Below, piece by piece: positions 28,601 through 36,251 of a stretch of DNA of 64,000 nt. Position 1 is the stretch's first letter. Each line of letters opens with the position of its first letter. The translations under genes and the position numbers were made by a program. The notes below the pieces were generated by a model. The model was not told the DNA's origin and ran no database searches. It was given only the letters and a program-made list of their open reading frames with translations. The DNA is from an uncultured Thiohalocapsa sp. (GTDB lineage: Bacteria > Pseudomonadota > Gammaproteobacteria > Chromatiales > Chromatiaceae): the NCBI RefSeq assembly GCF_913063425.1, contig NZ_CAJXYK010000007.1, positions 1 to 64,000 on the forward strand, read 5' to 3'.

Positions 28601-28809
28601 TGGCGGAGGGTGTCGAGACCGAGGCGCAGCTGCGCTTCCTGCTGCGCACCGGCTGTGATGCGGCGCAGGGCTACTACTTCAGCCGCCCATTGCCCGCAGC
28701 CGAGATCACGGCGCTGCTGCGCGAGCAGCCCTACACGGCGCAGCTGAAGCGCCTGCTGAGCCACACCGCCCCGGGGGCGCGGGTGCAGCGGCTGCCGGCG
28801 GCGTCCTGA
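25627..28809 (+). CDS. PAS-PAS-GGDEF-EAL c-di-GMP enzyme with periplasmic sensor
   Basis: 1,060 residues from a GTG that overlaps the previous stop (GTGA). TM1 is at 4-22, an extracytoplasmic sensor domain at ~25-330, and TM2 at 332-352 (YLAAFAVGSLLLVAAAGALR). Two PAS domains follow (EGLYVLDPRGRIVHINAAAC; AEAVVVTDADADIQAVNQAF). GGDEF has LLYLDLDRFKRIND, an RPQD inhibitory site and RLGGDEYV at ~689. EAL has GLEALLRW at ~817, SIDDFGTGESSL, LKIDRSFV and ALAEGVET. Both catalytic sites look intact (Tyr for Phe in GGDEF is tolerated), so it could make or degrade c-di-GMP. It is coupled to the upstream binding protein, its probable input. Confidence 0.92.
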   Translation: MRRATLLTLAAFAAAEVLLGWGLWRMYRHEADHLLDLHRAELERRYADGVEVFRSLVTALHRQSVERPPVRALLLRLADLDGLPPEQLVDERRRVRGELYRLLYPTYLLLRDSDIPELSLVTPDGRAFLRFNRPDLVGDEIAAERPLLARALRHQTPALGFEHGRPFPAYRGALPVHADGRLVMIADYGLSFQALAHGLRQADRTGADVTRLVLRRDLLAQVAHPSALALFDPVALAPGLVVARPTARVQAGAPEPAPEPALPTAAIDERLGGMAAVRRAVVEGRSLALQTCAGVGACAKAVLLAVTDSAGRAAGWLVAYRPAPALDALRGQYLAAFAVGSLLLVAAAGALRRWLASRQRLRTITEHMGEGLYVLDPRGRIVHINAAACALLGFQRQELLGCNAHTCFHVDSGGEQLPEDLCPVRTEPARGRVYRSDAETFQRRDGSRVEVSLVASPLREEDALAGSIVLFRDISAEREAQERLRRVNVAFRNLAEAVVVTDADADIQAVNQAFTEITGYEEAEVLGRNPRLLQSGRHDVRFYAALWRELLGTGRWEGEIWNRRKNGEIYPEWLRINAVLGPGGSVLGYVSVFSDITEQRASAERLRRLAYHDQLTGLYNRGAFMETLRHALHRARGAGDALALLYLDLDRFKRINDTLGHVSGDALLQEIGRRVGGILRPQDEAARLGGDEYVLLLEAIDARTTPARIAHQLLAAVRRPLLLEGRHLHVTASIGIAMFPDDGDDAATLLKHADAAMYLAKQQGRDGYRYFTKAMADEARRRFDLEAALREALAGDRLRVHHQPKVSLSDGRVVGLEALLRWAHPQEGLLAPGAFLDVARDAGLMQPLTEWVLHEVARQCRAWRVAGLQLGRVSVNLDLGVCRPLALEGLLLQTVGEAGIAAEDLELEILETGMGDDLETSALWRRLVAAGFELSIDDFGTGESSLARLKQLPVATLKIDRSFVADIEQDDSDRAMIRTIVAMTKTLGKRALAEGVETEAQLRFLLRTGCDAAQGYYFSRPLPAAEITALLREQPYTAQLKRLLSHTAPGARVQRLPAAS

Positions 28810-28821
28810 GACCGGCCGGTC

Positions 28822-30255
28822 TCAACCCTTCAGCTTCTCCCTCAGCAGGGCGTTGACCTGCTGCGGGTTCGCCTTGCCCTGGCTCTGCTTCATCACCTGT
28901 CCGACGAAGAATCCGAGCACCTTCTCCTTGCCGGCGCGGTACTGCTCCACCTGCTGTGGGTTGGCCTGGATGATGGCGTCGATCATCGCCTCGATGGCGC
29001 CGGTGTCGGTGATCTGCTTGAGGCCCTTCGCTGCGATGACGGCATCGGCGTCGCCCTCGCCGGCCCACATGGCCTCGAACACCTGCTTGGCGAGCTTGCC
29101 GGAGATGGTGTTGTCCTGGATGCGGCGGATGAGCCCTGCGAGGTCCGCCGCGGTCACCGGGCTCTCGGCGATGTCGAGATCGGCCTTGTTGAGCGCTGCC
29201 GCCAGCGCGCCGGTGATCCAGTTGGCGGCCTGCTTGGCGTCGCCGCAGCTGCCGGCGACCTCCTCGAAATAGCCCGCTGTGGCGAGGCTTGAGGTCAGCA
29301 GGGCGGCGTCGTAGTCGTTGAGCCCGCAGGTCTCCATGAAGCGGTGCCGCATGGCATCCGGCAGCTCCGGCAGATCGGCGGTGGCCTGGTGGATGAAGGC
29401 GTCGTCCAGCTCCACCGGCAGCAGGTCCGGGTCCGGGAAGTAGCGGTAGTCGTTGGCCTCCTCCTTGGTGCGCATGGAGCGGGTCTCGTCCTTGGCGGCG
29501 TCGTACAGCCGGGTCTCCTGGATGACCCTGCCGCCGTCCTCCAGGATGTCCGTCTGGCGCTCGATCTCGAGCTCCAGCGCCTTCTGCAGGAAGCGGAAGG
29601 AGTTGATGTTCTTGAGCTCCGCGCGAGTGCCGAGGGTCTCCTCCCCCAGCGGGCGCAGGGAGATGTTGGCATCCACGCGGAAGGAGCCCTCCTGCATGTT
29701 GCCGTCGCTGATGCCGATCCAGCGCACCAGCTGGTGGATCTTGCGCGCGTAGGCTACGGCCTCTGCCGGTGAGCGCATGTCGGGCTCCGAGACGATCTCC
29801 AGCAGCGGCGTGCCGGCGCGGTTGAGGTCGATGCCCGTCATCCCGTGGAAATCCTCGTGCAGGGACTTGCCGGCGTCCTCCTCCAGGTGGGCGCGGGTGA
29901 TGCCGATGATCTTCACGCTGCCGTTGTCCAGCACGATCTCGATGCTGCCGCGGCCGACGATGGGCAGCTCGTACTGGCTGATCTGGTAGCCCTTCGGCAG
30001 GTCGGGATAGAAGTAATTCTTGCGCGCGAACACCGAGCGCGGGGCGATGTCGGCCCCGATGGCGCGGCCGAACCGCACCGCCCGCTCCACCGCGCCCCGG
30101 TTCAGCACCGGCAGCACGCCGGGGAAGCCCAGGTCCACGGCGCAGGCCTGGGTGTTGGGCGCGGCGCCGAAGGCGGTGGCGGCGCCGGAGAAGATCTTGG
30201 ATTCAGTCGCGAGCTGGGTGTGAATCTCCAGCCCGATCACGGGTTCCCACTGCAT
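28822..30255 (-). CDS. gatB: Asp-tRNA(Asn)/Glu-tRNA(Gln) amidotransferase subunit B
   Basis: 477 residues, the usual GatB length. GatB, with GatA and GatC, converts Glu-tRNA(Gln) or Asp-tRNA(Asn) into the amidated form. It begins [20 protein letters not shown] and contains [20 protein letters not shown]-like [50 protein letters not shown] and the C-terminal YqeY/GatB tail helix (GKVLG-type [20 protein letters not shown]). ATG 30255 fits the family. gatA and gatC are not next to it, unlike the common gatCAB order. The stop faces the GGDEF-EAL stop 12 bp away. Confidence 0.96.
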   Translation of the reverse strand: MQWEPVIGLEIHTQLATESKIFSGAATAFGAAPNTQACAVDLGFPGVLPVLNRGAVERAVRFGRAIGADIAPRSVFARKNYFYPDLPKGYQISQYELPIVGRGSIEIVLDNGSVKIIGITRAHLEEDAGKSLHEDFHGMTGIDLNRAGTPLLEIVSEPDMRSPAEAVAYARKIHQLVRWIGISDGNMQEGSFRVDANISLRPLGEETLGTRAELKNINSFRFLQKALELEIERQTDILEDGGRVIQETRLYDAAKDETRSMRTKEEANDYRYFPDPDLLPVELDDAFIHQATADLPELPDAMRHRFMETCGLNDYDAALLTSSLATAGYFEEVAGSCGDAKQAANWITGALAAALNKADLDIAESPVTAADLAGLIRRIQDNTISGKLAKQVFEAMWAGEGDADAVIAAKGLKQITDTGAIEAMIDAIIQANPQQVEQYRAGKEKVLGFFVGQVMKQSQGKANPQQVNALLREKLKG

Positions 30256-30572
30256 GGTGCTTTGTCGTCTGCGGTTGTGCCGGGGCCGGCGGCGGCTGCG
30301 CCGGCGAGCCCAGTATCCCGCAATCCACCGCACGGCGTCACCGGGCGGCTCCACGCCGGCACCCCACCAGCCCGGAATTCGTGCGCCACGAAGCCCGCGA
30401 TGACCTGCGTCTTGTCAGCACACGTCGTGATTACGATGTACACCCTTCGTCGACTCAGCTTTTCCCTGATCGCACTAGGTGACTTTCCAGCTAGCCTTAT
30501 TCGTGTTCGGGTAACCACCGCTCGAATCCGAAACATGCTTGTCATGAACCTTTGTAATCAATAGGAAAAGCT
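30256..30572. other. Divergent promoter region, nothing else recognised
   Basis: Separates gatB from the PEP-CTERM gene. The right half (30400-30572) is less GC-rich than its surroundings. AGGA lies 6-9 bp before the next ATG. No RNA gene or clear operator is seen. Confidence 0.5.
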
Positions 30573-31358
30573 ATGACGCTTCTTCGATTTTCGTCCGGCA
30601 GCCAGGCGCTGCGCGGGGTCGCCGCGGCCACACTTTGCGTTGCGCTGTTGTCCACGCTGCCGGGCATTGCCCTCGGGGCCGCGTCCTTCAACGCCTTGGG
30701 CTTCGCCTCGCTTACGGTCATCCCGGGGGCCGGGGTCATCCCCCTCGGCGGCAGCATCGATGACGACACGGCCGACTCGATCACGATCGGCAATGCGAGT
30801 GCGCAGGTCATCGCGGACACGGTGCTGGCATTTGACGATTTCACGCTGCAGGACGCCGGCGTCTCGGGTGAGGCGCTGCCGTCCGCCACGGGAGTCTCAT
30901 CCGCCTTCGCGGCGGTGAGCAGCTCCACGTCACTCACCTTCCGGAACACGGGTCCGGAAATCGCAAACCTCGACTACCTGTTCGACTACAGCGCCGACGT
31001 CTTCGCGCTGCTGGATGATCCCACCTTCGACGCCGTCGGTGCTTCGGCGCAGGTGCTGTTCGGCACCATCGACTTCGGCACCGGCCTGCAGACCACCCTG
31101 GTGGATGAGCTCCTGGAGCTCGTGACCGCCGGCACCGACGGCGCCTTCGACAGCCTGCAGGGCAACACCACGGTGGCACCCGGCGCCGCGGTCGGCTTCT
31201 TCGTGGACGTGGCGGTGGACGGATTCGCCCTCTCCACGGAGCTCGACGAGCCCACCGGGGCACCCGTGCCGGCGACCCTCGCCCTGCTCGGCGGCGGGCT
31301 GCTGGGGCTCACCCTGGTGCGCCGCGGTCGCCGGCGCGCTGCGCCCGGACCGGTCTGA
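30573..31358 (+). CDS. PEP-CTERM-type exported protein
   Basis: 261 residues: an N-terminal signal peptide (ALRGVAAATLCVALLSTLPG), a beta-rich Ser/Thr/Asp-rich body, and a C-terminal sorting signal with APVPATLALLGGGLLGLTLV followed by RRGRRR. This is the PEP-CTERM pattern recognised by exosortase (Pro-x-Pro-Ala variant lacking the Glu), a membrane segment and a basic tail. It is therefore likely processed and linked to surface or exopolysaccharide material. Body function unknown. The exosortase itself is not in the window. Another secreted protein follows 173 bp later on the same strand. Confidence 0.75.
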   Translation: MTLLRFSSGSQALRGVAAATLCVALLSTLPGIALGAASFNALGFASLTVIPGAGVIPLGGSIDDDTADSITIGNASAQVIADTVLAFDDFTLQDAGVSGEALPSATGVSSAFAAVSSSTSLTFRNTGPEIANLDYLFDYSADVFALLDDPTFDAVGASAQVLFGTIDFGTGLQTTLVDELLELVTAGTDGAFDSLQGNTTVAPGAAVGFFVDVAVDGFALSTELDEPTGAPVPATLALLGGGLLGLTLVRRGRRRAAPGPV

Positions 31359-31531
31359 CCCCGACGCGGGTGCACGGAGACGCCCGCAAGCGAAAAAACC
31401 ATACAGCAGCAGGAGCAACAACTCGGAGTCCCGCGCCCAAAACGGACCGACCACGCCGACCGAGCACCGACGGGAGCAGCCGGTGAGCGGGGAAAAGCCT
31501 GGCGGTCATTCACCCTGACGGAGCAGCCAAG

Positions 31532-33742
31532 ATGAACCCGGCAAGATTGCGCCCCACCACAACCGCCGCCGCCATTGCCATGACCATCGCCGGCGGCCTC
31601 GCGGTCGCCCCGCCCGCGGCGGCCTACCAGTCGAACCTGCATGTCTTTTCTGTCGATGACGTCTTGGGCGGCTTCGACGGCTCCACCTATGGCGACGGCG
31701 GCGTCGTCGTCGACAAGTCCATCATCTGCGGCCTGCCGGACAGCGCGGAGACCGAGTGTCCCGCCGGCGCCGCACAACCCTTCACCGACCGCAGCGGCGT
31801 GACCCTGTACCCGGTGGACAGCGAATACGGCTTCTACGTCGTCAATTTCGTCGGCGCCGAGGCAAAGGTGCGCGACGGCGACTACGGCGAGGGCTGGGTC
31901 GGCAATCTGCCCGACGGCTCCGGACTGGCGCTCTCCAACGCCGTCACCGACCGCTACAAGGTGCCGCCCCCGCTCGGCACCTGGTGTCAGGGCCTGGGCG
32001 GCAACTCGGTGAAGTGCTCGACGGAGCATTACACCGTGATGGAGCACGTCACCACCTGCCACGAGGTGGTGCCGTACTTCTATGCCGACCCCATCAGCGG
32101 TGATCAGGGCACCCTGTCCGCAGGCACCCTGTCCGTTGACTGCGGCACCACCGCGCTCGACGACGAGCTGCTGATCCTGGCCAACAGCACGCCGACGGAG
32201 CGGCTGGTGGACGCGACGCCCGGTGCGCAGATGGCGCCGAACGACAACACCTCGGTGGTCAACGACATCGCCGTCAGCAGCGACTATTCGCTGACCCTGA
32301 AGGATGACGGCAAGCCCCTGTACCGCTGGGGTGCGCTGATCAAGCGCCCGAACGACCTGCGGGTCTATGCACGCCTGACGCTGCCGGAGGAGTGGAAGAC
32401 CCCGGACCCCGTCACCGGTGAGCTGCCGGACTACGAGGTCACCAAGGCCTGGCTCGTCATCAACCACACCATCACCAATAACCCCAACGACCAGGTGCGC
32501 CCGGAGGACCTGGAGAACGAGGCCGCCATCGGCGTGCTGCCGGACCATGTCATTGAGAACCTGGGCACGGAGGACGAGATCTGGCGCTCCACCAAGCTCT
32601 GCTACGAGGGCGACGGTGACCTGATCGATACGGAGGATGGCACCAGCGACCCGACGGTGCTGGGCGTCGGCACCTTCCTCAAGAATGGGCCCTTCGCGCT
32701 GGACCCCGATGCCATGCCCGGGACCGATCCGGTGGACCCTCCCTATGCCTTCTCCGAAGACCTTACCGAGGGCCTCACCAACGCCTGGTTCACCACCATC
32801 GACCGTGAGCCCTTCGAGTGGTCCTACGCGGTCATCACCGATGACCTGGACGAGCAGACGCGCACCGTCGATTACCGCGGCTGCCCGGGCCCCATCGAGG
32901 ACCCGGCCTATGCGGCGCTCTGCACCAATGTGCCGGCCGACGCCCCGCTGTTCTCCGGCCCGCGCTGGCGCCTGAAGCCGAACAAGTTCGGGCAGAACCT
33001 GCCCGGGCTGGAGATCCCCACCACCGCGGGTTTGGAAGAGGCGTGCACGCCGCCGCCGTTCTCGCGTGGGCTGATCAAGTACGAGGTGGGCGCGCCCACG
33101 GTCACCGTGCTCAACATGCTCGACTGGGACGAGGCGGAAGGCGGCCCGTCGCCGCTCGCCTCCAGCAGGGGCTGGGTGGACGCCGACGCGAACGACTTCA
33201 TCGAGATCGTCGATGAGATCAACGACAACGGCGACATCCGCAAGATCACCACCCTCGGCGCGCCGATGAGCGAGGACTTCGACCTGCTCATTTATGTCAA
33301 GGGCGATCGCAAGCCGACCTTCCTCTACAACGCCCAGCTGGTGCTGGAGTACGAGGGCGAGGTGCCCGCGCCAGCGGACGAGGCGGACATGGCCATGACG
33401 CAGCTGACCGTGCCGCTCAAGGTCTCCGGTCAGCAGCCGGATGCGCGGGTGAAGGACATCACCGTGGAGGCCTGCAACAACGGCCCCGCCGAGGCCGCCG
33501 GCGTCGTCTCCCTCACCGGTGTGTCTCTGGTGCCGGGTGTTGCGACGGTGGGCTACGCGCACGTCTTCAGCGGCCTGGCCTCCGGCGCCTGCACCAGCGA
33601 GGTCTTCTCCTGGACCGCGCCGGACATCGGCACCTCCATCACCTGGACTGCGGAGGTCACGGTAAGCGGTGACCTGGTGGACCCGGTGGCGGACAACAAC
33701 AGCGCCGATGGGACCACCCTGGTCTACCCGTACCGCAAGTGA
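31532..33742 (+). CDS. Secreted 736-residue protein of unknown family
   Basis: The N-terminus (AAAIAMTIAGGLAVAPPAAA-Y) is a Sec signal peptide. The mature protein is acidic, with clusters of Asp/Asn and about a dozen Cys (for example VKCSTEHY, VTTCHEVVPYFY, LCYEGDGD, DYRGCPGP, LEEACTPPPF) that could form disulfides. No CxxCH haem motif is present. The last ~110 residues (DARVKDITVEACNNGPAEAA, ACTSEVFSWTAPDIG) resemble an Ig-like/DUF11-type beta domain. I do not recognise the main body. GGAG precedes the ATG. It lies between a PEP-CTERM protein and a small exported protein and may belong to the same surface assembly (inference). Confidence 0.75.
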   Translation: MNPARLRPTTTAAAIAMTIAGGLAVAPPAAAYQSNLHVFSVDDVLGGFDGSTYGDGGVVVDKSIICGLPDSAETECPAGAAQPFTDRSGVTLYPVDSEYGFYVVNFVGAEAKVRDGDYGEGWVGNLPDGSGLALSNAVTDRYKVPPPLGTWCQGLGGNSVKCSTEHYTVMEHVTTCHEVVPYFYADPISGDQGTLSAGTLSVDCGTTALDDELLILANSTPTERLVDATPGAQMAPNDNTSVVNDIAVSSDYSLTLKDDGKPLYRWGALIKRPNDLRVYARLTLPEEWKTPDPVTGELPDYEVTKAWLVINHTITNNPNDQVRPEDLENEAAIGVLPDHVIENLGTEDEIWRSTKLCYEGDGDLIDTEDGTSDPTVLGVGTFLKNGPFALDPDAMPGTDPVDPPYAFSEDLTEGLTNAWFTTIDREPFEWSYAVITDDLDEQTRTVDYRGCPGPIEDPAYAALCTNVPADAPLFSGPRWRLKPNKFGQNLPGLEIPTTAGLEEACTPPPFSRGLIKYEVGAPTVTVLNMLDWDEAEGGPSPLASSRGWVDADANDFIEIVDEINDNGDIRKITTLGAPMSEDFDLLIYVKGDRKPTFLYNAQLVLEYEGEVPAPADEADMAMTQLTVPLKVSGQQPDARVKDITVEACNNGPAEAAGVVSLTGVSLVPGVATVGYAHVFSGLASGACTSEVFSWTAPDIGTSITWTAEVTVSGDLVDPVADNNSADGTTLVYPYRK

Positions 33743-34066
33743 TCCTGCGCCGCTGACGCCGCAGGCACCGGCCGGGTGGGAGTGCCCGGCCGCCGGGCCG
33801 GGGGCCGTCGGCCTCCGGCCACTTCATAGGGAGGTGCAGTCATTGAGGAGGCAGAGGAGGCAACGCAGGACGGATCCGGGCGGCCTTGGCAATGGACGCC
33901 GGGCCGGGGGCAGGGAGGCCCCGCACAGCGCAGATGCCATGGTAGGGCCGGCCGCGGGCCGGCTCACCGCTGCACCCGCCGCCGGCGACGTGCCCCGGGT
34001 GCGTCGCCGCGGCCCGTCTGGACCCTGTTGCCGGCGGCTAGGCCGCCGGGGGTTGGAGCCGAAGTC
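33743..34066. other. Intergenic, GC-rich, self-complementary
   Basis: Rich in GGCCGG/CCGGCC runs (for example GTGCCCGGCCGCCGGGCCGG near 33790) able to form hairpins that may terminate the secreted-protein transcript. No gene is recognised. Confidence 0.4.
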
Positions 34067-34396
34067 ATGTTGTGCTCAGGCATTCGCTTCGTTGGCGCCG
34101 CCGCGGCGACGGTGGTGCTGCTTGCTGCGCCGCTCCCGGCCGACGACCGCGGCAGCGGCGCGAGTCCACCCCTCGGCCACGGGCCGGGCGCGGGCCATGA
34201 CCTGCGCCGCAATCTGGATCTGCCGGGGCTCGGCTATCCCTGGCGGCGCCCGGCTGTACCGCCGCTGCGTGGTCTGCCGCCCCACCGGGGCAGCGCCGCC
34301 GGGCGGCGGCGGGATCCGGTCACGGGTCTGCTGGTGCCCCGCCGCGGCTATGGCGTGGGCCGCCCCGGCTGGCGCGGCCGTGGACCTTACGCGTAA
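34067..34396 (+). CDS. Small exported Arg/Gly/Pro-rich protein
   Basis: 109 residues. Signal peptide (IRFVGAAAATVVLLAAPLPA) followed by a basic, low-complexity mature part (LRRNLDLPGLGYPWRRPAVP, VPRRGYGVGRPGWRGRGPYA). GGAG lies 9-12 bp before the ATG. Not a recognised family. The composition suggests a nucleic-acid- or polyanion-binding or structural peptide, but this is a guess. It could also be a spurious frame in GC-rich DNA. The clean signal peptide favours a real gene. Confidence 0.45.
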   Translation: MLCSGIRFVGAAAATVVLLAAPLPADDRGSGASPPLGHGPGAGHDLRRNLDLPGLGYPWRRPAVPPLRGLPPHRGSAAGRRRDPVTGLLVPRRGYGVGRPGWRGRGPYA

Positions 34397-34516
34397 CCGG
34401 GCCACCGCCAATACGGTCAGCCGCCCGGGGTGCCGCGGAGGCGGTAGCCCCGCGTCTCCCCCGGCCACAGGAGCCCCTGCGCACCCGTGTTCCCAGCCAG
34501 CGACAGTCCACAGCCC

Positions 34517-35953
34517 ATGATGCCCATGCAACAGGAGCACCCCCGAGCCGCCGGCACCCGGTCTTCGTCACCGCGGCTGCGGCTGATGCTGCCGCCGACA
34601 CCGGCCTGCCTCGCGGTGCCGGCGCTGTACTGGTGGCTCGCGGCCGCGTTGACGCTGGCCGCCGCACTGCAGGTGCCGGCCGTGCGCGCCGGGGCACCCG
34701 GCGCGGTTGCCCCGGCCGCCCGGGTTGCGCCCGAGCTGGCACAGACCCTGCGCCAGGCGGTGCGCAATGGCGACCCGGCGCAGGTCAAGGCGCGCCTCGC
34801 CGCTGGGGACGATGTCAATGTGCGGGACGCGCGCGGCAGAACCGTGCTGATGAGCGCCATCGGGGCCGGCGAAGCAGCCCTGGTGGCGCCGTTGCTGGCG
34901 GCGGGCGCCGATCTCCACCTGCGCGATGTCACGGGCAAGACCGCCCTGCATTGGGCGGCCCTGCGCGGCAACGCGACCGCCGCGGACGCCCTGCTGGCGG
35001 CCGGGGCCGACGCCGACGCCGCCGACAACAGCGGCGCGACGCCGCTGCTGGTTGCGAGCGGGCGCGGTGACCTCGGACTCGTGCGGCTGCTGACGGCGCA
35101 GGGCGCGGACCCCGACCGCGCCGGCGGCACCGGCTACACGCCGCTGATCGTCGCGGCAGCCACCGGCGAGCGGCCCTTGGTGGAGCTGCTGCTCGCCGCC
35201 GGCGCCGATCCCGGAGCCGCGGCCCGGGACGGCGAGACCGCGGTGCTGGCGGCGGCGCGCAACGGTCATGGCGCGCTCGCCGCACTGCTGCTGACCCGCG
35301 GGGCGCCGGCGGACGGCGCGGACCTGAAGGGCTGGCAAGCGCTCTTCCACGCCGTCGAGCACGACGACGCTGGGCTGGTGGCGGCCCTGCTGGCCGCCGG
35401 GGCCGACGCCAACGCCCGCGACCGACGCGACATCACGCCGCTGATGATGGCCGCAGGCGGTGGCCACTTGGCGATCCTGGATCTGCTGCTCGGGGCGGGC
35501 GCCGACGTCGGCGCCGTGGACGGCCGTCGCGGCTTCACGGCACTGATGGGCGCCGCCTGGACCAACCAGGCCGAGGCCGTGGCGCGGCTGCTCGCGCACG
35601 GCGCCCGGCTGGACCAGCGCGACCGCGACGGCAACACGGCGCTCTTCTGGTGCGCCAGCCGCGGCCATGCCGGGCTCGTGCCCATGCTGGTGGCCGCCGG
35701 CGCCACGGTGGATGCCGCCAATGCCCAGGGTGTGACGCCGCTCATCATTGCCGCAGCGGCGGGTCACCGCGAGGTGGTGCAGGCGCTGCTCGCCGCAGGC
35801 GCCGACCCGGCCCTGACGGATCAGCACGGCAAGTCTGCGGCCGCCTGGGCGCGCGAGCGCGCGCACCCGCAGGTGGTGGCGCTGCTCGGCGGTGATGCGC
35901 CCGCGGCAGCGACGCCCCCCGACCAATCCGCGGCATCGGAGCGACTCCCGTGA
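34517..35953 (+). CDS. Exported ankyrin-repeat protein
   Basis: About 478 residues. A hydrophobic segment LYWWLAAALTLAAALQVPAV near the N-terminus is a signal peptide or anchor. The rest is roughly eleven ankyrin repeats, such as GRTVLMSAIGAGEAALVAPL, GKTALHWAALRGNATAADAL and GVTPLIIAAAAGHREVVQAL. Ankyrin arrays mediate protein-protein contacts. The start is uncertain: GTG 34487, ATG 34517 or ATG 34586 are all possible. The last would give the most normal signal peptide, and none has a strong ribosome site. Periplasmic location is inferred. Its 3' end points towards the octaheme cytochrome gene. Confidence 0.85.
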   Translation: MMPMQQEHPRAAGTRSSSPRLRLMLPPTPACLAVPALYWWLAAALTLAAALQVPAVRAGAPGAVAPAARVAPELAQTLRQAVRNGDPAQVKARLAAGDDVNVRDARGRTVLMSAIGAGEAALVAPLLAAGADLHLRDVTGKTALHWAALRGNATAADALLAAGADADAADNSGATPLLVASGRGDLGLVRLLTAQGADPDRAGGTGYTPLIVAAATGERPLVELLLAAGADPGAAARDGETAVLAAARNGHGALAALLLTRGAPADGADLKGWQALFHAVEHDDAGLVAALLAAGADANARDRRDITPLMMAAGGGHLAILDLLLGAGADVGAVDGRRGFTALMGAAWTNQAEAVARLLAHGARLDQRDRDGNTALFWCASRGHAGLVPMLVAAGATVDAANAQGVTPLIIAAAAGHREVVQALLAAGADPALTDQHGKSAAAWARERAHPQVVALLGGDAPAAATPPDQSAASERLP

Positions 35954-36216
35954 GCCCGGTGCCCCAATGAGGGCCCCGGCGGGGTCGGCAGGCGGCCTCA
36001 TGGGCCGCTGCCCGCCCGCCGCGGCCACCAGACAAGCGCTGACGCCGGCACATGTGCCGGCGCCTGCGCTTGTAACCAAGCGGCCCTGCCCGGGGCGAGG
36101 CAGCATCAAACTCGGAAAGCAGCGCGCACCCTGACACGCGCATGCGTCCAGAGCGGCGCCCAAGAGGTGTGATCTGTCCCGGAGCAGCAGCGGGAGGCGT
36201 TGCGACGGAGCAGTGA

Positions 36217-36244
36217 GATCCACCGGCCCGGCGGCCGGTGGATC
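36217..36244. terminator. Perfect 12-bp-stem hairpin between convergent genes
   Basis: GATCCACCGGCC (36217-36228), loop CGGC, GGCCGGTGGATC (36233-36244), 8 bp past the cytochrome stop and ~260 bp past the ankyrin stop. No T-tract on either side. It could act as a bidirectional terminator or mRNA 3'-end stabiliser. The rest of 35954-36251 shows no gene. Confidence 0.55.
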
Positions 36245-36251
36245 AGGCCGG

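Noticed and set aside
30986-33562. An 858-codon open frame on the minus strand
   Set aside because: Antisense to the secreted 736-residue protein, which has a signal peptide and a ribosome site; the antisense product is low-complexity.
33669-34520. Possible 283-residue plus-strand gene
   Set aside because: Out of frame with, and overlapping, the better supported secreted protein and the small exported protein.
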